Assembly: GCF_030272615.1 (NCBI RefSeq)
Contig: NC_081414.1
Span: 780,988,119-781,052,118, forward strand
Direction of reading: 5' to 3'
Source: Cryptomeria japonica
Lineage: Eukaryota; Streptophyta; Pinopsida; Cupressales; Cupressaceae
DNA: 64,000 nucleotides
Position numbers and translations under genes: made by a program. Positions 12,149 to 21,719 of the stretch are shown here, piece after piece. A model generated the notes under the pieces. It did no database searches, had not been told where the DNA came from, and was given only the letters and a program-made list of their open reading frames with translations. The stretch's first letter is position 1. Each line of letters opens with the position of its first letter.

Positions 12149-12894
12149 TTTAGCCCCCACTTTAGCGGGAGTATGTATGCTCATACTTCCAGTAAAGTAC
12201 AAGGAAACAATATTGAAAGACTTTCACCATGTCAAGGAGGCAAGATACACCAAGCCCCCAGTGGACTAAGGATCTTACGACTTCGATTGACAAAGTAAAA
12301 GGGAAGATCACGAGGGAGAACCATGACTGTCAGTAGTAAGGTTCCCTCACTATGAGTCATGCAAGAGAAATACCGAAAATTTTCAAGGCAAAGTTAAATT
12401 TGTCAAGAAATTTTCAACTATCTTGAAAAGATATGAATGGGATGTATGCCCCCCTACGTTAAAGCGATCGTACATGCCTCACGGGGGGTGATTGCTTTAA
12501 GGTAGTGATACATATAAGAAAATGAAAAAGGGAAAGGAGCACGTTATCACAAGGATTTAGCCCCCAAGTGTGAGATAAGCCCAAGGATAATAGACACAAA
12601 ACACAAAGCACGAGGTGACTTCGCTTTCCTTGGGGTCAGTATGCTGTATGATAATTCATGTATATATATCATATGTATGTATGCATAATTGTTCTTCATT
12701 CCCCAATCAAGTAAGGTCACCTAGAAGAAGGGAACACATGTGTCTTTTGAGTCAACATGAGAGAGACCAAGAGATCTCAATGCTTTGCATCGTCCTCAAG
12801 TAGACAACACTAAGGACAACAAATAGAAGAATGAGAGTAACATATAGAGGAAGTAACAAAAGAGAGGGGGAGAGAATCTGCTATGCTAATGAAA
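12149..12894 (-). other. 3' untranslated region of element E with polypurine tract and two hairpins
   Basis: The polypurine tract lies at 12149-12160. A hairpin has 17-nt arms at 12159-12175 and 12182-12198 (14 of 17 positions pair). A second has 15-nt arms at 12455-12469 and 12490-12504 (13 of 15 pair). No gene seen. Confidence 0.6.
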
Positions 12895-13272
12895 CTAGTC
12901 TAGCACGTCATCTACCCCCCGATCTTGCTGATCAATGTTTCGGGAAGGCAGAGAACACGCTAGAGGAGGAACATCCAACACAGCAGATGGAGCTATCACA
13001 AGATCCAAACAAGGGCTATGTTCATATCCCAAGCCGCGGTGTTCTTGTCTAGGAGCTAGGATAAGTGCTTTAGAAAATTCGTTAGATAAATGGTTATCAA
13101 TATCAACAAGTTCATATTCACTATCAGAATGAACAGGAGAAGTAGCATTTTCATCATGAATAACATTTTCATCTATATCATCATCAAGATTTATAAAAAT
13201 AGGATCTTTAACTCGCACAGGATCAAGACCATCATGCATCTTATTTTTAGGAGATTTTGGCTCAATTTCCGG
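12895..13272 (-). pseudogene. Acidic C-terminal extension of the element E polyprotein
   Basis: Same frame as the protease region, separated by one in-frame stop at 13273-13275. It is open to 12895 and reads an acidic stretch (FINLDDDIDENVIHDEN, SDSEYELVDIDNHL) and then a mixed tail. No family recognised. It occupies the place where RT would begin in a complete Gypsy element. It may be a remnant joined by deletion or a true domain of the non-autonomous family. Confidence 0.55.
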
Positions 13273-14901
13273 CTAAGGAGAAAATGGAATAATGCTTGTT
13301 GAAGGTGTTTTTGGGGATTGCAAAGTTTGAGCTCTAAGACGACGCTTTCGCCGGCGTTCACGTGCAGAATGATTTCGTCTAGTCTTAGTAGGAAGTTGAG
13401 AAGATTGAGGAGGAGGAATGTTCTCATCCTTATCACTTGGGTGTTTAGGTTGTGGTCTCTTAGGATGAACAATAGGAGAAGAGGAAGGTCTCTTCTCTCC
13501 ATAAGAGGAAGGAGGAGGAACTGCTCCATATAAAGGAGGAATATTTGGTTTTGGAAGGAGACCAAGTCCATCATGACGAGGAGGGATAGGTCTACTTTTA
13601 GGAAGTTTATTAATCATAGGCATAGTCACATCCATAGGGATGGGTTGGGAATCTTCTTGAGGAAAGACATTAGTTTTATCTTTCAAAGGAAGAACTTCCT
13701 TCTCAAGAATGATAGGAATGTCAAGTTTGGGTGTTCTAGGTTCACTTAGAGATAGGATCATATCTGTTTTCCACTTTTGATAAGATTTGAAAAGATGATC
13801 ACTTCGCAGAGGAAGAGATTGGAATTGTTTAGGCCAAAAGTAATCAAGAGGAACGCTAGAAATTCTTTCAGCTGGTTTAAAGAGACTATGATTGACAGTA
13901 ACAACTTCACCATTATGGGGAAATTTCAAACACTTGTGAATAGGAGAAGCAATAGCTTTCATGGAAGATAGCCAAGGATAGCCAAGCTTCACACGAAATT
14001 GTTCGGAAGATGGAATAATAGCAAAGTCCACATCAAGGGATTTGTTATGGACCTCAATAGGTAATGTAATAGAACCGATTGCAGGAGAAGAAAATGCATC
14101 AAATAGTTTCACAACCACATCTATTTTGTCATAGATAACTTGATTCAATTGCAAAGTAAAAAGAAATTCTTCAGTAATGACATTAACCATACAAGAAGGA
14201 TCAATAAGCACTCCATGGCAAGGTGTGTTTTTTACTTTTGCAACTATATATAAAGGACCATCAGGTGCCCTGATAGTTTCACTGGAATCAAACGTGATGG
14301 AAGGTTCTTTAGGGATTTCTTGCTGCTCTACAAAGTTAATCACATTCGGAGTCATAGACACAAGACCATCAGATGAAAGAGAGGAATCATTAGTCTCAAT
14401 TGCATTAGAGGTATGAGAAGGTAATGGATCAGTGAAAATCTGAAGATTTTGGTTAGGAGGAGCTACAGATGTGTTGCCTTTATCATTCACTCCAGAAACA
14501 GAGATAGTATTATTATCAATCAAATCTTGAATTTTCCCCTTTAAAGCAAAACATTTTTTAGTATCATGCCCAGGCTGACGATGAAATTGACAAAAAGCTT
14601 TGTTATCAAAATAAGGTGAAGTAATCTTTGCAGGATCAATTTGTCTTATAGGAGGAAGAGTAAGCACATTTTGTTCCAATAACTTATTCATAATACTATG
14701 TAATGATTCATTCAAAGGAGTATACTTTCTTTCTTTCTTGAAAAATTTAGAAATAGGAGGCACACCTGATGTTGCATTCACATTGTTGTTGATGATGTTT
14801 TCATTGAATTTGATGGAATCTCTGTTCGGTTTAAACTTCCCAAATGGTTGTTGACTGCTATCGCCCTTATCACTCGGAGCCATAGGATGTGATTGTTCCA
14901 T
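13273..14901 (-). CDS. Element E zinc-finger and protease region, in frame with gag
   Basis: A 542-codon open frame starting directly after the gag stop (TAA then ATG, same frame). Near residue 100 is CQFHRQPGHDTKKC, a CCHC-like knuckle with His at the second Cys position, as in many plant Tat/Ogre-type gag proteins. Around residues 210-330 lies a retropepsin-like fold: LYIVAKVKNTPCHGVLIDPS, then LGYPWLSSMKAI. The active-site triplet reads DPS where DSG or DGG is expected, so activity is doubtful. The C-terminal third is proline-rich and ends basic (SARERRRKRRLRAQ). No RT motif follows. Confidence 0.82.
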   Translation of the reverse strand: MEQSHPMAPSDKGDSSQQPFGKFKPNRDSIKFNENIINNNVNATSGVPPISKFFKKERKYTPLNESLHSIMNKLLEQNVLTLPPIRQIDPAKITSPYFDNKAFCQFHRQPGHDTKKCFALKGKIQDLIDNNTISVSGVNDKGNTSVAPPNQNLQIFTDPLPSHTSNAIETNDSSLSSDGLVSMTPNVINFVEQQEIPKEPSITFDSSETIRAPDGPLYIVAKVKNTPCHGVLIDPSCMVNVITEEFLFTLQLNQVIYDKIDVVVKLFDAFSSPAIGSITLPIEVHNKSLDVDFAIIPSSEQFRVKLGYPWLSSMKAIASPIHKCLKFPHNGEVVTVNHSLFKPAERISSVPLDYFWPKQFQSLPLRSDHLFKSYQKWKTDMILSLSEPRTPKLDIPIILEKEVLPLKDKTNVFPQEDSQPIPMDVTMPMINKLPKSRPIPPRHDGLGLLPKPNIPPLYGAVPPPSSYGEKRPSSSPIVHPKRPQPKHPSDKDENIPPPQSSQLPTKTRRNHSARERRRKRRLRAQTLQSPKTPSTSIIPFSP

Positions 14902-16326
14902 TTAAATCACAGTCAGTTGATAATTGTGAAGAGTTGCACACAACTGTTGGAAAGAAGTAAACTCAGAAAACAGAAGTTTGTCTCGAATATCTTTTTGTAA
15001 ATTAGAAATAAAGATTCTTTGAATATCATTGTCAGGCACTGGAAAAGAAATTTGAGCATACAAATGCTTATATCTACCAATGAAATCAGTCACTTTTTCT
15101 TTAACAACTTGTTTACAATGCATTAAATCAATCAAAGTAACTTTAGGACTTATATTGTTTTGAAATTGTTGAATGAAAGCATTTGCAAGTTGTTCAAAAG
15201 AAGTAATAGAATAGGAAGGCAATGAGCAATACCATTGTAGGGCTTTTTCTCTTAATGTTCCAGTGAACAGTTTTGCAAGCAACCTTTGGTCGTAAGCAAA
15301 ATCAGTACATATTGTTTTAAAAGTCTTAACATGTGTTAGAGGATCACCTTTACCATTATAAAGCTCCAAATGTGGAATTTCAACATGTTTAGGGTGAATA
15401 GCTCGAACAATGTCAAGAGAAAGTGGGCTCGCAACATCAAATGTGGGCACACTAAACTTAGATTGATTCATAGAGGCAATTTGTTGCTGTAAAGAAGAGA
15501 CAGTTTGTGCAAGATTGTTAATGGTCACTTCAGTCGAAGAGTTCATATTAGATGTGTTAGATTGTGATGGAGGTGTTATGTTATTGAAAGAAGGTAAAGA
15601 GTAAGGTGGTGGGACACTATGATAGTTAGTCATAGGAGATGATTGGACAGGAGGAACACTACAAGGAGGAATGGAATGATTGAATGAATTGCCCCCTTGC
15701 ATCATGTTCATTTGTGGAGATGTAATAGGAACACTCATTGAAGGAGTGAATGAAGAAGTTGGATTGAATGAAGGAAGAGGGTTAATTGAAGAAGAGGGAT
15801 TGCCCCCATGACTACTGATCACAAGAGGAATGTCTTGTGTAGAAGTAGCCATTATGTTTGATGTAAAGGTAGGTAAGCTAGCAATAGAAGTCATCAAAGG
15901 AATAGAATGATTGACTTGAGTAGGAGGTTGTGTATAACCCAAATTTTCAGCACAACTCTTCATAGGCATCACATTCGAATCCACAATGTGTGCAATACCA
16001 CGCAAAATATCAATTCCATTCTTATCACTTTGAAGCATACGTTTTAGACCCTCAATTAAAGGAAGAGCTTGACTATCGGGGTATTCTTGAGACATCCATT
16101 GTTGAAAATCATCAAATTGGTTATCCAATTTTGAAAGTTGTTCTTCAGAAACCTCATGGAGAGGTTCTTCATCATTAGGAGGATTAGAGGAATTACCCAT
16201 GTCCTCGTTAAAAAGGCTATTCAAATTAGGTTCCATCTCCTTGGTAATTAAACCTTGGAAAGACTTAATTCTACGGCTTCGTCTAACGAGAATAGTGTAA
16301 GTAGGGCTTATTGTTGTAAAACTCAT
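14902..16326 (-). CDS. Element E gag
   Basis: A 474-codon open frame from MSFTTISPTYTILV. The N-terminal half is rich in Ser, Pro, Asn and Thr. A retrotransposon gag (capsid) domain occupies about residues 330-470, with HPKHVEIPHLELYNGKGDP, REKALQWYCSLP, FEQLANAFIQQF and KVTDFIGRYKHL, the classic Gypsy gag pattern. It ends in TAA, and the next ATG follows immediately in the same frame, so gag and protease are split by a single stop. Gag would form the particle and package element RNA. The frame is intact, unusual in this window. Confidence 0.88.
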   Translation of the reverse strand: MSFTTISPTYTILVRRSRRIKSFQGLITKEMEPNLNSLFNEDMGNSSNPPNDEEPLHEVSEEQLSKLDNQFDDFQQWMSQEYPDSQALPLIEGLKRMLQSDKNGIDILRGIAHIVDSNVMPMKSCAENLGYTQPPTQVNHSIPLMTSIASLPTFTSNIMATSTQDIPLVISSHGGNPSSSINPLPSFNPTSSFTPSMSVPITSPQMNMMQGGNSFNHSIPPCSVPPVQSSPMTNYHSVPPPYSLPSFNNITPPSQSNTSNMNSSTEVTINNLAQTVSSLQQQIASMNQSKFSVPTFDVASPLSLDIVRAIHPKHVEIPHLELYNGKGDPLTHVKTFKTICTDFAYDQRLLAKLFTGTLREKALQWYCSLPSYSITSFEQLANAFIQQFQNNISPKVTLIDLMHCKQVVKEKVTDFIGRYKHLYAQISFPVPDNDIQRIFISNLQKDIRDKLLFSEFTSFQQLCATLHNYQLTVI

Positions 16327-17507
16327 GCACTAGAAAGAGAGAGAAAATTTTGAATTCAGAGGTAGCAATTTTCAATAAAATCAGCCAATCTTCTGGATTT
16401 AAGCTGTTAAATGCAATCACGACAGTCTCCCGAAATTTCGGAAAAAATGTCCGGGACCGTGGTGCTCGGAGTGCAACACGATCCTTGCAACTTTTTTCGA
16501 AATTTGCAGGGATGAAAGGTATGATGATTTTAAAGCTAATCTGAAAAAATTGAGTGATTTTACGATCTGTAGATAGGCCAAATTAAAGTTGCAATCTCAA
16601 AATTGAACCCTACCAAGATTGTCGAAAAATGCAAAATTTGAATTTTGAAAAAGAGAGGGAAACTGAAATTTTGAATTTTATGATTTTAGAGGGAATGTCA
16701 AAAGCAATGCAAGTTTTGAAATTCAAAAGTTGACTCAATTTCATGCAAAATTCAATTTTGAAAGCGGAAATTAAAGTTGTTGTAATTAAGCACTTAATTT
16801 CAAAAGTCACGAATTGCAAGAAGTTGAATAAAGCACTGAAATTTCGAATGAATGCAAACACACTTTTCAGATTTAGGACAGTAAGAACACAATTTTGACA
16901 CAAAATTTCAGTTTCAATGATTTTTGAATGATTAGAAGCATTAATCCAAGCAATCCCTAGACCAACTTTGACTTTAATTTTGAAGGTGTTATAATTGATA
17001 AAATCAGCCAAAATTCTGGATTTTAGCAGGAAAATACAGTACGATCTAGCTCCCAAAATTTCGGAAAAAATGTCAGGGACGATGGCGCTTGGAGTGCACA
17101 CGGTCCTCGTAACTTTTTTCCAAATTTTCAGGGATGAAAGATATTGTGATTTTATTGCGGAATCCAAAGTTACAGTTGATTTGGAAATGTTTTGATCAGT
17201 GAAATTGTCGAACAAAGGTTGAATCAAGAGGGTTCTAAAAATTAGGGTTTTAACACTTAACCACTTAATTTTCACAATTAAAGCATAGATATGAATTGAT
17301 AATTTGTAATAGAAGGATAGATCTGAAACAAGCATTAACATTTAGACATTTCACAAGCTTAATTACTAAAAAGAAAATTTAGGGTTTTTATGCAATCACC
17401 TCTAAAATTTTTGCAAAAGATCAAACATGGAAATGTAATCAAGGAATCCAATTTTCAGATCTAACCATGAATAATCAGAAAGGATGTTCACGTCAAGTTC
17501 ACCAAAA
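16327..17507 (-). other. 1.2-kb leader of element E with an internal duplicated block
   Basis: Between the primer site and gag. Two diverged copies of a block of about 190 bp start at 16376 and 16998 (622 bp apart), sharing ATAAAATCAGCC, AATTTCGGAAAAAATGTC and a GGGAC-GC-rich motif. A 243-codon open frame runs on the minus strand at 16610-17341. It is Ile/Phe/Lys-rich, overlaps one of the duplicated blocks and has no family signature, so I do not call it a gene. Confidence 0.6.
17488..17504 (-). other. Primer binding site of element E
   Basis: Three bases inside the LTR the plus strand reads TCACGTCAAGTTCACCA, which has the form of a tRNA 3' end with CCA. The minus strand therefore holds TGGTGAACTTGACGTGA as primer site. 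I do not recognise which tRNA it is; it is not initiator Met. Confidence 0.65.
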
Positions 17508-18639
17508 TGTAAAGTGGAAAATCGCGATCAAACCCTAGTTGCTCTCCCCTCTTCCAACTCCAAGGAGAGAGAAGGGAGATTCACTAGGGTTGATGGTTTT
17601 CACTTAGGGGAGAGACTTTACATTCAAAAGAGGGGTTGAAACCCACAAGATCCAATCCCACGCAATGCAAGATTAGATGCTAAATGTGTTTCAAGGGTTA
17701 AGAAAGCAAGGCTACCCTCTTTTGTAAAGAATGTTGATAGAAGAATTAAGCTAGGAATGCATAGAAAGTGACAAAGATTCGCTTATAAACTGAGATAGGG
17801 ATATAGGATGAAGCTGCGAACCTGGAATTAGCAGTAAAATGTCGATACGGAACTGTCCTACAAATTTGAGCAAAAGTTGTCGGGACGATGGCGCCCGAGC
17901 GCCATGGTCCTCCGAAAAATCCGCGAAACGAAGGGGGATCTGTTCGTCTCTGCACAAGGATTCCAGATCTTCAATTTCAGCCGCGTACCTGCAACCTTGT
18001 TCTAAGGATGTTTGTATCCTTATGTGCGAAGGTTTAGATGTTGTTGTTTGTTGTATGTTGTAGTAGTATGTAGTAAGTGACCTCCTCTTCAATGGTTGAA
18101 TCCTTGTCTTGAATGCAACACTTAGCCTTGAATGGAGACTTAGAAGGAATGCTTGAAGGAATGCTTGAATGCTTGAATGCTTGAGTATAGTTTCCATGCC
18201 TTTTCCATATATCCTCTTCATATCCCAAATGAGAGAGAAAAATGTACTTTATATACTTGCCAATTAGGGTTAAAAGACTGATTTTCCCGACCTTAGGCCG
18301 ACCAGGAAAGTTAATTTTCCGATTTGCAAACAAAAAGACCCGAGACCCCTTAGGAGACCAGGGCCAAAATAAGGCCCAGGGACCAGGGCGCTGGGCGCCA
18401 TGGTCTTGGGGGACCAGGGCGCTGGGCACTCTGGTCCTGAAGGACCAGGGTGCTAGGCGCTCTAGTCCCACCTCCCGGGACAGCAGGGTGCAAGGAGGTT
18501 CAGGCCAAGGTGCAAGAAAATGCAGTTTTCAGTGTCATAATCAGGTTTCGGGGTCTCCATTCAGGTTGCGTGTTGCGTCGCCATCGTGAAGACCCAAATG
18601 CAGTCGAAATTGCAAGTGTCGCAATTTTAGGACGCTACA
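17508..18639 (-). repeat. 5' LTR of element E
   Basis: It runs from TGTAAAGT to GACGCTACA, 1132 bp. It pairs with 11048-12148 and is 31 bp longer because it holds one additional palindromic unit (18380-18468). Confidence 0.93.
18380..18468. repeat. Three 27-bp near-palindromic repeats, exact 31-bp period, in the 5' LTR of E
   Basis: Units start at 18380, 18411 and 18442. Each begins GGACCAGGG, has a GC core and ends in TGGTCC or a one-base variant; spacers are 4 bp. The outer arms GGACCA and TGGTCC are reverse complements, so each unit can form a hairpin. Confidence 0.88.
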
Positions 18640-18644
18640 CCAGG

Positions 18645-21269
18645 TATCAAACTGGTAAGAGTGTCCACAACCACTTGAATTACATCCTGCTCCTTCCTTC
18701 AAATAATTTCAAGGTGCTCTTGGGAAACCTGGATGCTCTACATTAGCTCTATTTCACTTGCAGACTAGAGATCGACAGGACTGGTGAGATCAGTCAGTTG
18801 GGCTTGACTCCTAGTTGCCTTTAGAGTCTCCATCTGGGTGCTCTTCTCTGCTTCTCCTACCTTGTCCTCTTCCGCTTTCTTCTTCTCCGCTTCTCTCCTC
18901 TTCTCTGCTTGCTTATCCTCCTCTGCTTTTCTCTTCTCTGCTTCTTTCCTTTTCTCCTCTTCTTTGTCCTCCTCTTCCTTCTTCCTTTTCTCTGCTTCTC
19001 TCCTCTTCTCCTCTTCCATTTCTTCCTCTTCCTTCTTCTTCTTCTTTGCTTCCTTCCTCTTCTCCTCTTCCTTGTCTTCCTCTTCTTTCTTTTTCTTTTC
19101 ATCTTCTTGCTTCTTTTTCTCTTCTTCATCCTTCTTCTTCTTCTCCTCTTCATCTTTCTTCTTCTTCTCTTCATCCTTTTTCTTCTTCTCTTCTTCACCC
19201 TTTTCCCTCTGCTCGACCTCTTCCTTTGCTACTTCCTGTCTATCCTCGGCTTTCTTATCAACCTGTTAAGCCTATTACTCCTATCCTGTTGCCTTAGATG
19301 GTGTTTCCTGAGTAACATCTTCTACATCCAGGGCATTGACATCAATAGTTTTGACTAGTTCATCAACTGGGTTTCCTTCATCATCAAATACTTCATCGGT
19401 TTTGTTATAACTAGTTCTTTCTTAGCTTGCTGGTTTGCTTCGGCCACTCGATGCATCTTCAAAGCTTGTAGAGAATGAGTGTGTGTATCCCTAAGCACTT
19501 CCTTACCCTTCCCTTCCAGTAACAGGAGTCTTCTTCTTCTCATGAAGAAAAGACCTTTGTATTTATTCATTACATCGAACAGTTCCGAATTTGATACATC
19601 AGGAAAATGTTCAGCAAATTTTTTCTCTCATTTCCTGTTCCTTCTCTATGGCGATGCGCCATTTATTGTCTAAGGACTTATACAAAGAATCTGGTGTTTC
19701 AGATCTAATTTCTGAAGGCAACTGGTCATTAACACATAAATATTGAATTACTTCCTTTTCAACTACTTCCTTTTCATCATCGTTAAAGTCCTCAAAATGC
19801 TCAATTAAATCATGTAGCAATTTTCTCCTAATATTTTTTATTGTTCTTTGACAATGTGTCAAAGGTTTATAGGAGGAGATATCAATATTTACCAGTGCAG
19901 ATGATGCTGGTTCATTCTTTGTCTTCTTTCTTGTCTGTCTCGCCTTCTTGGGCTGCTCCTAAGACATAGTTTCCTCTAAGTTCGGTGTATTTCTTTTTGT
20001 CTTCCTTTTCCTCTTGAAGACTTTAGCTGGTGTTGCTTCCGGTTTCTTCTTGGCCGGTGACCGTTTGGTCACTTTTGGACTTGTTGTTGTAACCGGTGCT
20101 AATGCTACAGGCACTGCAGATTATTTTCCTTTCTTTGCAGAGGGTTCCTTGATCAGTGTAACCCTTTCTAGATAGGTTATGGTCCTCTTTGCCTTAGGAT
20201 CAAGAGGTGAGGCAATAAGGGTAGAGGCATACCCTTCCAGCATATCGTACATCACCTCATAGCCCATTGGCTCCACTTCTTCTATTCTAGGCTCAACAGC
20301 CTCCATTATAGATTGATCCACCTTGATGGTAAAACAAATATTGTCTTCATATTTCTTGATGATGTCACCTAATATTCTCATTCTTTGGCTCATTTTCCAT
20401 CTAAACTCATCAAAATACTTGTTCAGAATATCAGGGTGACCGATTCTAATTGCTTGAATGCTTTCCTTGATTTGCTTGGTCACCAGTTGGTCAGCAGACC
20501 ATTGGACATCTCCTACTCCTGGAAAGTAGCCTTGGAAATAGAAGAACAACCCAACCAATAGTTGTCCAAAATTGAACCTTAGTGCATTATCCCATTTGAT
20601 AGACTTTAGATTCAATAGGAGTTGTCTCTACATACAAGTACATAGGTCAAATGATGCATCCTCCTTTATCATCCGGTAAGTGGCATTTACTGCTGCAACA
20701 GATACAGAGTTAATTCTACTAGTAGAGAATGTCCAATAGCCTATCACCATGCAGGCATACTTAACCAAATCATCCTTGATAGAATTGATTGGCATGCCTC
20801 AAGAGTCACTCACTGAACTGGTGAGCTTGGACATTTCAGTTTTTCTTACCGTCCTTAGGGCTAGCACTTCCCCTATGTTGTAGAAACTAGTGACTCCATG
20901 AATTGCCTATGGCATGATATCATGTGTTCTTTCTAGATACATCTTGTCACCATGGACTCTACTCAGAATGATCCTTATATGATCCTCTATGAAATCCTCT
21001 AGGAAGTAAACAACATTGTGGAGCTTCTTCTTCTCCAAAATATTATACTCTGGTTTGATCTTCTTATCCTTTCCACAAAATAAACCTAACTGGGAGTGGA
21101 TAGCTAGAGACCCTAGGTCTTCAATCTTGCAATCTATGTAGTTAGAAATTCCCTCTTCTACTATCACACAAGTTGGAACTTGTGATAGGGCATTATACTT
21201 AGACTTTCGTTGAATAAAACTTGCAAACTTGATAGGTGCACTAGAACTGGTATGAGATGCAGAAGCCAT
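18645..21269 (-). pseudogene. Element C ORF2, N-terminal part, function unknown
   Basis: The start is chosen at the ATG at 21269 (MASASHTSSSAPIKF), the position matching the start of the homologous gene in element D. It reads through 20907, 20121-20615 and 19355-19862 with several stops and frame changes. Blocks shared with D include CVIVEEGISNYIDCKIEDL, STSRINSVS, ATYRMIKEDAS, a hydrophobic stretch LLVGLFFYFQGYFPG, and KKYEDNICFTIKVD. The later part is basic, then very rich in Lys and Glu. It resembles no retroelement enzyme that I recognise. A distant link to the uncharacterised putative plant transposon protein domains is possible but unproven. Element E interrupts it, and it resumes at 11042. 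Confidence 0.7.
18838..19215. repeat. Polypyrimidine low-complexity tract coding a Lys/Glu-rich segment
   Basis: The plus strand is almost pure C and T (CTTCTTC, CTCTTCC, CTGCTT units). On the minus strand it codes alternating EEEKKKK, EEKRKEAEKRK and similar runs within element C ORF2. The long open frames on the plus strand (leucine/serine/phenylalanine-rich) are by-products of the composition. Element D ORF2 has a shorter Lys/Glu-rich tract at the equivalent place (55620-55740). Confidence 0.8.
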
Positions 21270-21719
21270 GATAGAAATTTTAAGAACTCGAGAAATACCT
21301 TTTGAAGCATGTGAATTTAGGGCTTGTAGATTCTCCTTCACTTCACACTCCGTCAGTTGCTGAATTACCGCTTTGTGTTCTCCACTTGACCGTTTGTAGT
21401 TTGAATTTGAATATCCTTCGCGGTTTCTCAATTTCCCAAAATCTCAGCTCAAATCACCTTTTCGTCGCTCTTCTCTTTGAAAAACTTTTCTTCGCTCAAA
21501 AAATAATAGTGAGAAATGATTTGAAAAATCCTGTTAAGCATATTTCTCACCTACCGTAATTAATGCTCCTCCATTAGAGCATAAACCCTAATTTGCCTTT
21601 TTATCACTTCTGGTCTTCTACCAAATGACAGGTATCACATATCGGTTAAGGTCTTTTACCGATGTAAACTGGGGGTTCAAAACATTTTTCCGTTTGCTCC
21701 CCCTAAGCTTTTTTGAAGC

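Larger units (their letters stand above)
11048..18639 (-). mobile_element. LTR element E: Gypsy-type, gag and protease only, inserted in element C
   Basis: Direct LTRs at 11048-12148 and 17508-18639 are flanked by the 5-bp duplication CCAGG (11043-11047 and 18640-18644). The purine tract next to the left LTR and a tRNA-like primer site next to the right LTR put the coding strand on minus. The 7.6-kb element encodes a Gypsy-type gag, a retropepsin-like region and an acidic tail in one frame. There is no RT, RNase H or integrase. The LTRs are very similar (I count roughly two dozen substitutions plus a 31-bp copy-number difference), so it is probably the younger insertion of the E-in-C-in-LINE stack. 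Confidence 0.92.

Noticed and set aside
18380-18468. CRISPR-like regular repeats
   Set aside because: Only three units with 4-bp spacers inside a plant LTR; no spacers of CRISPR length and no cas genes.
18815-19358. Long overlapping open frames on the plus strand, Ser/Leu/Phe-rich
   Set aside because: They are the complement of the Lys/Glu-coding polypurine tract of element C ORF2; length comes from composition, not from a gene.
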